NCBI GenBank assembly: GCA_941918925.1
Contig: OW799237.1
Location: forward strand, 107,602,515-107,666,514
Length of the DNA: 64,000 bases
Direction of reading: 5' to 3'
From: Phyto melanocephala
Taxonomy: Eukaryota; Arthropoda; Insecta; Diptera; Rhinophoridae
Below are positions 36,361 through 47,200 of the stretch, one piece after another. Position 1 is the stretch's first letter. Every line of letters starts with the position of its first letter. The notes beneath the pieces are model-generated. The model saw only the letters and a list, made by a program, of their open reading frames with translations, was not told where the DNA came from and did no database searches. The position numbers and the translations under genes are program-made.

Positions 36361-38699
36361 TTGGTATTGAAAATGGACTAAATCGGAATATTTTAAAGAG
36401 AGTTAAAGCTCGTAATGCAAGAGTAGGTCAAAAAATTGTGTCATTCCAACGTCGAATAAAATGAAATTGTGTCCAAACGCATTAACGTAGTCATGAAATT
36501 TCGAATGTATATTTCCTGAGTAAAAAAAATTGCTTAAATCTATGCATTAGGAAAGTAGTTATAGATCAAAATGTACGGAAATTTCTACCGCACAGTGTAT
36601 TTTTCGGTATAATTATAGTTAAAAACGCAATAAAACTGACAAAATTAGATGTGTGATTCTGAAATTTTGCAAACATCGCTTTTTGGTCAAAGGCTTTGTA
36701 CTAACGGAAAGTAAATGTCACACGCCTCCTATATAACGCTTTATCTCAAATTCATATAATTTCTCTATGAATAAAGATTTTGAAAGAATAAAGGACTATA
36801 TTGAAATATCTAAGTTGTATTTATTAGCAGAAAATACTTCGACACGCCTACTATAACGCCCACTTTTCACATAATCTACTGTTACTGAAATTTAAAAGCT
36901 CATAAAACCGACAAAATTAAAGGTATGATGATGAAATTTCGTACACATAGCTTTCTAGTCAATGTGATTTTTATGCCAGAAAATGAAGGTGACACGCCCA
37001 CTTTAACGCCTACCTCCCTTATAACGCTTTATCCTTAATTCATATAATTTTCTATGGACAAAAAAAAAAATTATTAAAGAAGAAAATAATCAGCTGACAT
37101 TATCAATACCACCTCATAAATAAAAAATTCTCGCATTTCAAAAAATTATTTGATTTAACAACAAACTTATAATTTAAATTGAATTATCGAACTTTTTCTG
37201 TTGTCTCAAAATAATAAAGAGAGTCAAAATTTGAGTTAAATAATAAAAAGATTTTTTTACATATTAATGGCTATCATCTTATTTCGAATTTATTTGCATT
37301 GCAATCTTTGTGAATACTTTTTTTTTAACTTATAATTTTAAAAATAATACCGCCAACCTAAATTGTTATCGGCTTTTATTGTTGTTTTAAGTGTATCTAC
37401 ATAAAATAATGGCGAAACAGCAATTTATGTAAAAAGAAAATAAAGTTCGCTTTTATAAAATATCAAAATTATTTTGATATTTATGAGCTGTTTCTGTTCA
37501 AGTGTAATATGTAAGCAGATCTATAAACATGGAAATAATTAAAGCTGACATTAAAGCAAATAACTTTTTTAAACTTTTTCAATTACATAGTACAATTTAC
37601 TGATGTTATTTTTAGTTGTTGTTGTACGCAAATTTATTTTTATATATAAAATATTTTAAAATGTAAAATTTTTAATTTTTATCGGTTATAAAAAGGGAAA
37701 CATTTATAAAATTTTTTTGAAGAAAGCTTTTGCTTTTAACTTACCATTATTTTTTTCCTTAGGTAAGTTTTACAAATCACTTCATGTGTATTTTTTTGTA
37801 ATTCTGAGACAATTTTTTTTATTTAATCCTTTCATTACGACCATAACGAAACAACTAAAATGAATATTTCTTTTACAAAGTAAAGCTCTTAGTACTACCA
37901 GCCTTTTTCTCCCCATACAACCACACTTCAAAAAAAAAAAAATAAAAAAATGTATTTATGTTGATGGTTTTTAAAAGATTTGTTTAAGTTTGTTTTTATT
38001 TTTTTTTATTTTCTTCACAATATTTATAAATAAACAAAAATATGTAAATTTATCTTATTTGATTTTTTTCTATTATTAGAGGAGAAAAACCAACTCTGAA
38101 GTGTGGCAATAACTTTGAATAGTTGAACATTTTTGCACAATATTATTTCGTATTGATTGTTTATTTTATTTTAAAATTGTAATTGTAGTAGTAGTAGAAT
38201 TAAACATTAAGCAGTTGAGATACTTTGCCTAACTACTGATAACAATTTATTTTGTTGTGAAAAACTCAAACCAAGCCACCCACCCACTTTTTGAAAATGT
38301 GACTGGTTGTTAAGGAAAAAGTTAAGCTTAAGTCTATGCATTAAATCAGGGATTACCAATCTTTTATGGAGAAAAAATTTTTTATAAATGAAAAAAAAAA
38401 TAAATGAAAATAAATAGCAAATTTTAATAGAAATAAATACTGTTAAGAACTTAAAAAAAATCCATTAATCTATATACATATATAAAAATCAATGTGTGTT
38501 TGTATGTTTGTTTGTGCTTTATAGACGGTTAAACGGCTGGATCGATTTCCTTGAAATTTTCACAGAATCTTTCTGTATGTCTGGAAGGAACTATAGGCTA
38601 TACTTTGGTTTGAATTTGTAAGTGGGCGGGGTGCCACGCCCTATTAAAGAATAAGTATTTAATATTATATATCACGAAAGTTAATGCAGCTAGAGTCTT
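36361..38699. other. AT-rich spacer with old repeat fragments
   Basis: At 36590-37035 several phrases recur loosely (GACACGCC, ATAACGCTTTATC, AAACTGACAAAATTA), suggesting diverged tandem copies of a unit of about 300 bp. From 38478 a fragment reading AATCAATGTGTGTTTGTATG introduces the tandem array at 38700. No gene seen. Confidence 0.4.
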
Positions 38700-39180
38700 C
38701 AAAATAAGTATGGTAAACTCTGACATCCACACGAACATTTGGGTAAAAATGGGCGGACTTTCAATAGTAGGCGTGGCCACATGAATTAAATACTGAATTT
38801 CGTATATTTGGAAAACGATATAGAGTACCCAAATTTTGCACGAGAAGCTTTGACATATATATGACTATTTTGATAAGAAATAAATGCTTTAGTAATAGTG
38901 GACGTGGCACCTGTCATATGAATTAAATACAAAAATTCGTATATCTGGGAAGCGATAATAGTTAGAGTACCCAAATTTTGCACGAAAAGCTTTGACATCT
39001 ATGTGACTATTTTGATAAGAAATGTATGCTTTAGTAATAGTGGGCGTGGTGCCTGTCATATGAATTAAATACAAAAATTCGTATATCTGGGAAGCTATAA
39101 TAGTTAGAGTACCCAAATTTTGCAAGAGACACTTTAACGTCTATATGAGTATTTGAATAAGAAATGGTTGATTTAGTAAT
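38700..39180. repeat. 142-bp tandem array, about 3.4 copies
   Basis: GAGTACCCAAATTTTGCA recurs at 38823, 38965 and 39107, a constant period of 142 bp. Each unit also carries TTTAGTAATAGTGGGCGTGG and ATGAATTAAATAC. The first unit is the most diverged. Open frames in it are by-products of the period. Confidence 0.9.
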
Positions 39181-39364
39181 ACATTAATTTTACTTAAAAA
39201 TCAGACATTAAGCTTTAATATGATTTGGATCAATTTGATATTAAAAAGGTCGAATAAAACTATACCTTAACTCAAGTATGCAAAAGGTGGGCCATTTAAA
39301 ATTAAAACTATCGATTACTTTGACATTTTTATATTTATTTTTAAGTTAATGCTTGACATTGCAA

Positions 39365-39690
39365 AATGAGACGCTATACGCTCGAACAAAATTGGGAAAT
39401 ATTAAAAACTTACTTCCAAAGTAGTTAGTCTTTAACGCAAACTGTAAGAAATTGTGAGTGAAAATTTTTCAAAAAGAGATCGGCCTTCAGTTTAGTTTGT
39501 GTGTTAATTTGTAAAGCGAGTTCATGAAAATGAATTGTTATTTGACAAAGTAACCCGTGTACGTTTTCGTACAGTGCGTTTAATCGAAAACATTGCTGCT
39601 GTGGCTGAGAATGTGCAAAAGATCCATCAACATCAACTTGTCATAGTTCTCAGAAACTGAACATTTCTCGCACTTCTTTCAAAAGAACTT
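39365..39690 (+). pseudogene. mariner transposase N-terminal fragment
   Basis: Translation with stops gives MRRYTLEQNWEILKTYF at the start and later ENIAAVAENVQ followed by a degraded QQL-ISRTSL-like block, the helix-turn-helix region of mariner-type transposases. Multiple stops; no catalytic domain follows, so a 3'-truncated relic. Confidence 0.7.
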
Positions 39691-40301
39691 TAAATTTTGT
39701 AAAATTAGGTTAATTGGATGGGGTACTGCCGAGTAGGTCGTGGTAGTCATATGAATGATATTGTCTTCCATTCTTAAATTAAAAATGTTCAACCTTTCCA
39801 TATAAAACCAAAAATTTTTAAAAAATAATTAATACTTTTTTATAACCGATTCCAATTAAAAATTTTAAATGCAAAACCCTTCAAATAAAATTTGTCAATA
39901 ACAAATCCATGGCAATAAGGAAAAACTGGCTATGTCTGTCTTATAGATTTGCAGGAAAACACCTTAAAATTTTAGAGTTGATTTTTAAAAATTCCTTAAA
40001 AAAAAACACAATCATAGGAATTCTGCGCTGTATAAATTAAAATAAGTTATTCTTTCAAATGATATTGGTTTTTAAAAAATAAATAGGCAAGAAGTTTTTA
40101 CGCTATAACTTCCTATGAAGTTATCCGAAATAGTTGAAAAAATGCCTGAGGGTAGTTTTAAATTTTAGGCTTTTAGTAATGTGATCATCTTAATTTTAGC
40201 TTATGTCGACTTAAGCAGTTTTTCCCTTTTTACACAGAAATATATTAAAAGTGAATAATAACTAGTAAGAAAGGTAAAATAATTTTAATCCAATCATATA
40301 T

Positions 40302-40548
40302 CTGTGGCTTGGAGCTAAAAGAGCCAATGTCACTTTTATGCTCTTTTGAGTTAATCATTGCATTATATTTGTTTTCTTGCTCTATTTCATTATGGTAAAA
40401 CAGCTAAAGTCATACTTAACCCAGAACAGATTCATAAATAAAATGCTGGCCAATGTCACTATGAAAGCATCTATAAAAGTTAAAGTTCAATTCCAATTTT
40501 CTCAAAAGTAAATATTTTGATATTGGCCCTTTTAGCTCCAAGCCACAG
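40302..40548. mobile_element. MITE family A, copy 2 (247 bp)
   Basis: The best-preserved copy: ATAT on both sides (40298-40301, 40549-40552) and inverted termini of 27 bp with one mismatch, starting CTGTGGCTTGGAGCTAAAAG. Nearly identical inside to the copy at 53363-53609. Confidence 0.9.
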
Positions 40549-41389
40549 ATATCATATTATATCCTACAACAACAAATATCGAGTATTTGTGCGATATTTT
40601 TATACCAAAATATTTTCAATGTCCCTGGAAGTTAAGGCCAATTATAGACCGACCAGTACAAAAATTAGTAAAGAGTTACCATTCACATAAAATTTAAAAA
40701 AAAAAAAATTAAATTTATCAAACAGAACTGATAAGTTTTTCCATACAAGACTACATTTTAGTCTGACGTAAGATTTAATGCTTATACAGAATTGTTTCTA
40801 GCGAAAGAACTGACAAAAAAAAATACGGCCCATAACTTAATCGTTCTTTTTTTCCCTTGCACCAAAACAACAAGAAGATATTGCTTGGTTTAAAAAATGT
40901 ATAAAATTTTAATGAAAATGTGGTAATAATGCCAAGAGAGTAAGAGTCTGAAAGTAAGAGCCTCTTTCATCATACAATTTATTTGTATGATTGAGAACGA
41001 TTATTATTATGTTTGATTTTCGAGAACTAATACTCACAAACGTGTTATTAAGTATATTGTATCTGTGGTAAAAATGACAAACTGCTTAATGGATAAATTA
41101 AATGTGGCGTAACCATATTAAACAGCTATTAGAATCAAACTTACAAAGACGTTCGCCAGTGTAAGAAATTTAAAAAAATATATCGCAAAGTTCGTTACAC
41201 ACAACGAAATTTGGTCACCGCACGAGCTGTGTTTATTGCATGAGGATCAGAATATAAAGGGAATAAAAAAGAGATGAATTTTTTAAATTGACATGAAATT
41301 TACTTTATTCCAAAGAAAATCTTCTGACATTATAAGTTAAATATTATTTAAATAAATTTTAAATATTATTTAGTCTAATCTGGAATTTC
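40549..41389. other. AT-rich spacer
   Basis: No gene or element recognised. Confidence 0.4.
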
Positions 41390-41892
41390 AATTTTAGATT
41401 ACTTTTCTCAATATTTGTGAGCGTATAACGGCAATAACGCGGCGAATGCTGTCCTATTGGTCAATCGTTTCGGGCTTATAGGCGTAGACTAGTGACTGCA
41501 CATATCCCCATAGAAAATAGTCTAGCGGCGTTAAATATTGGAGGCCAAGTCACGGCTCTAAAACGTTAAACTATGCGGTTACCAAACGTTTCCTTCAAAA
41601 AATTAATTGTTGCACGAGCTGTGTGACATGTTGCGCCGTCTTTTTAAACCAAAAGCTCAGTAAACATCGCTTTATAGCGGTCACCATTGACTGTAACGTT
41701 CTGACCAGCACCGTTTTTCAAGAAGTACGGACCAATGAATCCACAAGCCCATAAATCAAACCAGACATTTAGATTTTCTGGATGTAACGGTGTCTCAAGA
41801 TACATTTGAGGATTGAAGTATCCAAACGGCAATTTTTTGGTCCCATTAATCGAATCTACGCCTTGCTTTACATACAAACATCTAAAAAACAC
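41390..41892 (-). pseudogene. mariner transposase fragment
   Basis: Minus-strand reading shows FLKNGAGQNVTVNGDRY, then KDGATCHTARATINFLKETF and WPP followed by a frame-shifted LDYFLWG-type block: the central and C-terminal catalytic part of a mariner-type transposase. Stops and frameshifts, N-terminus absent; terminal repeats not identified. Confidence 0.75.
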
Positions 41893-42319
41893 CCGGTATT
41901 TGTTAAATTAACATCCCTGTATAATATCCTTATCGTCTATTAAAATGCAGTTTTTGCTTATTTACTTGTGAACATAATTTCTGTTGTATTGGTTGTATCG
42001 TTGTATTGTTAAACGTCAATTGATAATAAAAGTCAGGCAATTTTTAAATCAGGGTTGGGAAAGTTTATCAAATATTACTTCTGCAGAGTAACAAAAAATA
42101 TTTTACTTAAAACAAAAAATTTTAGTTAAAAAAATATTATAAAGAAATTATTTTTTGATTCTGCTAAAAATTTTCATTTCCCATTTTAATACAACACTTT
42201 AAAAACATATGATATGAAATTGTATTGTTAATAACAATTTGTTATACAAAATTTTTCAATGAGAATTACCAACAACAATCATACAATACTGTAAACACAA
42301 ACAAACATATTACAAATAG

Positions 42320-43702
42320 CAAGAATGATTAAATAAAGATTACGCCTTGCGCATGATTTACCGTTAGATGACGTAGTAATCCCCTCGCAAAGGTTACCAA
42401 GTATGTATCATATGTAAAGTTTATAATTTCTTACAAAAAATGTATGTATTTTGTAATAGTAGGCAGCCCTGTAATTAATTTACTCAGAGAGTTTTAAAAA
42501 AAAAGTATTACAACGGTGCTTAACAAAAAACGAATTTCGTGTCATATTTTATAATAAATACATATAAATAATATTAATAATATTAAAACTATATTAAAAG
42601 TGTTTAAATTTGGTTGTTTAAAAGTTTCAAAACTAATAAAAACAGAAAACAAAATAATGTGAAAAGAAAAGAAAGAGAGCAAATATGAAATGTGCAGTGG
42701 GCAAATGCAAACAAAGTAACAGCAAAACAACAAGTGAGAAATTATATTAAAACCTAATAAATTGCGCATTTTTAATAAAACGTTTGTATTTTTAAAAAGC
42801 TCGAAGGAAGTTGTTGGTAATATTTTGCAAACGAGTGAAGCCTGTAAATGTGGATAAAGAAAAAAATTGTGCTTTACATTTTAAGCAAGAAGTTTTTGAA
42901 AGAAACTTGATATTTGAAATGGGTAAGTTAAAACAAAATTAATTCTTGCAGTACATTACTAAGGCATTATGAAAAGAATTTAATAAACGGCGTGCAAAAA
43001 TTTTAAAATCCCATGCAGTTTCGTTTTTAGACACTAGTGCTATTGAATGTGAAACGAAAACTTCTAATGAAACTGAAGTTGCAAATGTATATGAAGGACT
43101 ACGTGAAACTGAAAAGCAAAATGATATTCCAAATAGTTTTGAAGAAACATTGGTCGCGGAAAATGCTCCAAGGCCGACTGATATTGAAGAAGATCGCTTC
43201 TAAACTTACACCATATTTTTCAAATTAAATGGTAACAAATTATTACTTTCAAGCGGATATTTACAAAAGCATTTGTTGGAAGCCAAAGAAATTGAAGCCA
43301 GTGAATACGTCAAAAAAACTTTTTTTTAGGTGTCGAATGTATTTTAGAATTAGGAAACTAAATGTCGAAATCGCTTAAAATACTTATAAGCGAAAAAAAA
43401 AATTTGATAAAATAACAAAATGAAATGAATTCTACACCTAATATAATAGTTAAATATTGTAATAAAAATAATGAAAATATATACATATGTATATATATAA
43501 AGAATTTATTTGCTTTCAAAACATTTAGTTAGAAAAATAACAATTTGTCCCACTGTTATGTTTTTACACAACCATTATTAGTTATACAACTGAATTTTAT
43601 TAGCCAATCAGAACACAGCTTGAGTGACGTCAGAATTCCTACATGCGCAGAAATGTTTTTTTAGGGCTGCGTGATGGCGTAATCTTTATTTAATCATTCT
43701 TG
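42320..43702 (+). mobile_element. P-element-superfamily relic, 1383 bp
   Basis: Exact 27-bp inverted termini (42320-42346 and 43676-43702) starting CAAGAATGATTAAATAAAG, and an exact 8-bp target duplication ACAAATAG (42312-42319, 43703-43710). P elements make 8-bp duplications and their TIRs begin with CA. Subterminal inverted motifs TGCGCATG (42348-42355; inverted at 43642-43649) and TGACGT (42369-42374; palindromic TGACGTCA at 43625-43632) occur at both ends. Inside is a THAP-type zinc-finger remnant (separate entry) and no recognisable catalytic domain, so the element is internally deleted; canonical P elements are about 2.9 kb. Confidence 0.85.
42685..43203 (+). pseudogene. THAP zinc-finger remnant of a P-like transposase
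   Basis: ATG 42685 gives MKCAVGKCKQSN, a Cys-x4-Cys start as in THAP fingers. In the same frame, after two stops, come CKRVKPVNVDKEKNCALHF and EVFERNLIFEMG: the Cys-x2-His-Phe half of the finger (Cys at residue 62, His at 65). After a possible 33-bp gap (GTAAGT near 42920 to TTGCAG near 42952) there is KRRAKILKSHAVSF, matching the KRRRL-AVPS motif that follows the finger in P transposase, then an acidic, Thr/Glu-rich segment ending at TAA 43203. The stops at about 42748 and 42793 could be real lesions or lie in a small intron (GTGAGA at 42734 to AAAAAG at 42799). The Cys-Cys spacing (53) is slightly longer than usual, favouring either a lesion or an intron. Confidence 0.7.
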
Positions 43703-43710
43703 ACAAATAG

Positions 43711-45581
43711 TACAATACAGCTGTTGTTGTGAATTAAATTGTTGTAAGTTACGAAAGTTCTAAAAGTTGCATTTTGGAAGAGCTTGAAAATTCTTACTGC
43801 AAAACACCATGGATTTAGGAGTACACCCGTTATAAAATGAACTTAAAAGTCAGAATAAAACTTAAAATCGTATTTAACCTACCATTTAACTTAATTTATT
43901 AAGCCCGCTATATTTTTCTTTAATTAATAAGCGTATAGGACCTAATGTGTTAAATAGTATCTATTCTATTTATTTTAAAGGGCATCACTTTATTAAAACT
44001 AATGGTGTTTTCTTTTCTGACGTAAATGTTGCATTAATTCTGCCCTATGCCTTTTTTTGTGCTCTTTTTTGAAAAATGTGCAATATTATAAACGGGTGAC
44101 ATGTTCTTTTGTAATAATGTTGCCATAAAAATGAGAAAAAATGTTACATGTCGTACCCTGAATTGAATCAAAGGGTTAGAATATTGCACTCTTTAACAGC
44201 TAATATTAAAAAGGAGAATTAAGTTTTTCTAGTGGTTAAAAATAATTTTTGGTACCAAATTATTAAAATGGAAGCAAGAAATGCAGTTTTACATAAAAAT
44301 AGGCTGTCATGTAAAAAAGGTGAAAATTTCTGTTCTATTCTGCTGATTATAAAGGTAGCATTTTATTAGGGTGCAGGTGACCTTTGAAAAGTGCTTAATA
44401 ATAAAAGGGCAACATTGTTTGCTAGAAAAGAAAACACCATAAGTGGAAAAATTAAAGTGAGTTTTTGAGAAACGAAAAAATCAGACTAAAGCAGTTTTTC
44501 AATACTGCGACAGGTTTGAAAAATTAAAGTAGAGTTTAGCACATAAAACTTTAAATGAAAATTTCAACTAATTATTAAAAAAAGGAAAATATATTTTGCT
44601 TTATATGTTGGCATTAAGAAATATAAAGTAAAAATGAGGTCACATTTTGTTGAAATGCCAATAATGTTTACAAAAAGTACACAAAAGAAATTAAAAACTT
44701 TATTTATATACTACAGGCGGCGTTTTATTATGTAATTAAATATAAAACTGAATACAAAAATTAAAAAAAAAAAAATTATGAACAATATTTAATGGTGTCT
44801 TAAGTCTCCTTCTTGTGTTGTTGTATGTATTTTCTTTTTTCTTTATTCACTTATGAAAAAATTGTATGAATCTGTGTAGCTGTTAGCGGTTTTCAATTAT
44901 CATTGATTATTTTGTTGTTAATTTTTATATGTAGTTGTGGTTGTAGCTGTTAAGCAAAAAATGCGTTTAAAATTCATTCATGCAACAAGAGAAAATTGAA
45001 TTTTTCAAAATTTTTTTTCTTGTTGGTTGTTTTTTTTTTTATTTTAATAAATAATTAAAAAAAAAGTGCTATACAAAAGAAATAACAAACACTTTGTGGC
45101 GGGAAATGTAACATATATTCGCTGAAATTTTGTCTGGTTTTTGTTTACATCTTTCTGTTGTAAGGGTTTGCCGTGCGTGATTATTAAGGGAATATTAAAA
45201 CGGAAATTAAGTTCCTTTTAACAAGGAATTTTATACACTTCACCACCACTCCTGATGACAGTGGGTATATTTATAGGTATACGTTTGTTATTTCGTGAAA
45301 TATTTATTAAAAGATCAAGAAGGATTCTTATGACATTTAAGGTCTGTCTGTGAAAACCGTTTCACAGCCAAACCATTCAGGGCAATTAAATCAAATTTAC
45401 CCTAAATGTTAAAAAAGATGTTGAAGACATCTTTGTATTTAAATTTAGTAAAAATGGCCGAGTATAAAATAATTACAAAAACTAATCAAAATACGATTTT
45501 TTTAGTTTTTATATTACTGAGAACATCGGAGCAGTTGGACAGTATAAAAACAATTTTTTATAAATTCACAAAAAAACTAAT
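43711..45581. other. AT-rich spacer
   Basis: No gene recognised. Around 43980-44460 the words GGGCATCAC, AACACCAT and TTATTAAAACTAATGGTGTTTTC near one end and GAAAACACCATAAGTGG near the other hint at an old inverted-repeat element, too diverged to define. At 45235-45350 a fragment of the TATACCC-type dispersed repeat is seen. Confidence 0.35.
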
Positions 45582-45874
45582 CCTACTTATATATTTATAT
45601 TATAATATAATAAATGTGATATTTTTTGGATATTTGTTACTAAATCACGCAAAAACGGCTGAATGGAATTAAATGAAATTCAGCACAAAGATAACAACCT
45701 AGATTAACACATATGCTACTTTTTATCGCGATAATAACGAGAAGTCGTTAGCAAACTCATCATAACACATCCTAAACAGGTTGTTTGTGTTGTTAATATT
45801 TTTATTTTTGTTGTTAATACTAAGTCTACATTTTATCCCGATAACTACGCAGACGAAGTCGCGGGCACAAGCTA
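45582..45874 (+). repeat. CTAGT-ending short dispersed repeat, copy 2
   Basis: Same family as 8088-8361, opposite orientation: begins CTACTTATATATTTATATT, shares AACAACCTAGATTAACACAT and ends GAAGTCGCGGGCACAAGCTAGT. Here the hairpin-forming GCAGACGAAGTCGCGGGC near the end is intact. Confidence 0.6.
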
Positions 45875-46796
45875 GTATTTATATAAATTTATTCCGAATT
45901 AAATTTTCTTTTGGTAGAGAAACGTAGGAAAATAATAATCTGAGAAAGTATTTGCTGGCAATTTTTCAAACATTTTCACTGAATTTTACTGGATTGCGTA
46001 ATTTTACACAAAATCCAGTAAACGAGAACACAAATTGAGAGATTCAAATGACTGTTGTTTTATTAAGTATTTTAAAGTTTATGCGAAAACACATATGCCC
46101 TCAAATGTAAAACAGCTATTTAATACGCGGCACTTTGCTTAAGAAGATGACAATCATATGTAATTTTAAATGTCTGTCAACATTTTTATTTTACAGTCAA
46201 CCGGCGCTGTTTTCCAGCAGCAAATATTTCTGCCAACAGCTGATGTCAGGTGGCTTGTCAGAACAAAATAGACCACACTCTAATTGAAATATTGTTAGAT
46301 AAACACATGTGTTTTTTACAGAAGCAATGTTTTAATACATGACATGTACATATTTAGCAGTGGGAAATTTGACAAGTCAGATGTAAGAAACATGCCGTGT
46401 ATTAGCTGCTTAAGGAAATAAATAAAAGTAAAAATACTTAATTTAAAAGGCTTTAAAAGATATAACGTAAAAATATTCAGCCGTTTTTAACCCCTTTGTT
46501 TTTTTTCATTCCTAAAAATTTTGCAAATAGCATTATATGAATTATATAACTGTGACATAAAAAAAAATCAACTCAGTTTCTTTAAGATATTGCTTGATTT
46601 GGTTTGCACTCCTGAAATATTTGGAAATTCGATATAAGTCGTTTTGTCAAAAGTCCACAGAAACATACATGTGCAGTGCACATTGTGCACATATATAATT
46701 GTGCGTATGTGAACAATCTTTACACTTAAGTTGTTAGCAAATTTGTAAATCGTGCACATACATACAATACATACAAAAATGTGTGTGTAGGTACGT
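45875..46796. other. non-coding DNA
   Basis: No gene. The region 46195-46280 is less AT-rich (CAACCGGCGCTGTTTTCCAG) but has no open frame. Confidence 0.4.
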
Positions 46797-46961
46797 TTAA
46801 CTTTCTGTGTTTAAACCAAATGTTTGCGGTTTTCTAAAGTTAATTACTTCATTATGAATTTTGTGCAAATGTTGCAACATTTTTTCTCTTTCTTCTTCAT
46901 CAACAATTTTCGAGGTTTCCGCTGCACCAATCCAACAACACCAACTGAGTAATTTGTTCAT
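46797..46961 (-). CDS. small ORF, possible first exon of a membrane-protein gene
   Basis: A 54-codon frame from ATG 46961. The protein begins MNKLLSWCCWIGAAETSK, with a Trp-Cys-Cys-Trp cluster that could be palmitoylated or membrane-associated, followed by a charged helical stretch VDEEEREKMLQHLHKIHNE. The composition is clearly better than that of nearby frames. It may be complete at the TAA (46797), but a GTAATT donor in phase 0 after codon 38 (intron from 46847) would join in frame to the phase-0 acceptor at 32911, giving a protein of about 105 residues ending in a transmembrane helix. That join is inference; intervening exons could exist. The protein family is not recognised. Confidence 0.4.
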   Translation of the reverse strand: MNKLLSWCCWIGAAETSKIVDEEEREKMLQHLHKIHNEVINFRKPQTFGLNTES

Positions 46962-47126
46962 TAGTTAAAGTTTTGCAAAAATAATTTGTCAAAAAATTGT
47001 ATTTTAACAAAATTATGATTTTTTTATTTCTTGTTATTTACTGTTAGGTCTTCGTTTTTTTTTACATTTTATTTGATGCTGAAAATTGACTTTTATTTTA
47101 AATGTCAATAGAGAATTTATAACATA

Positions 47127-47200
47127 CTAGCTTGTGCCCGCGACTTCGTCCGCGTAGTTATCGGGATAAAAGGTAGACTTACTGCCTGTTCAACGATGTC
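47127..47200 (-). repeat. CTAGT-ending repeat, partial copy 3
   Basis: ACTAGCTTGTGCCCGCGACT, then TCGTCCGCGTAGTTATCGGG and ATAAAAGGTAGAC, matching the terminal part of the copies at 8088 and 45874 in minus orientation; homology fades after about 75 bp. Confidence 0.6.

Noticed and set aside
38786..39125. Minus-strand frames in the 142-bp array
   Set aside because: Periodic frames created by the tandem repeat.
38700..39180. CRISPR-like regular spacing
   Set aside because: Whole 142-bp unit is repeated, with no unique spacers, in a eukaryotic genome.
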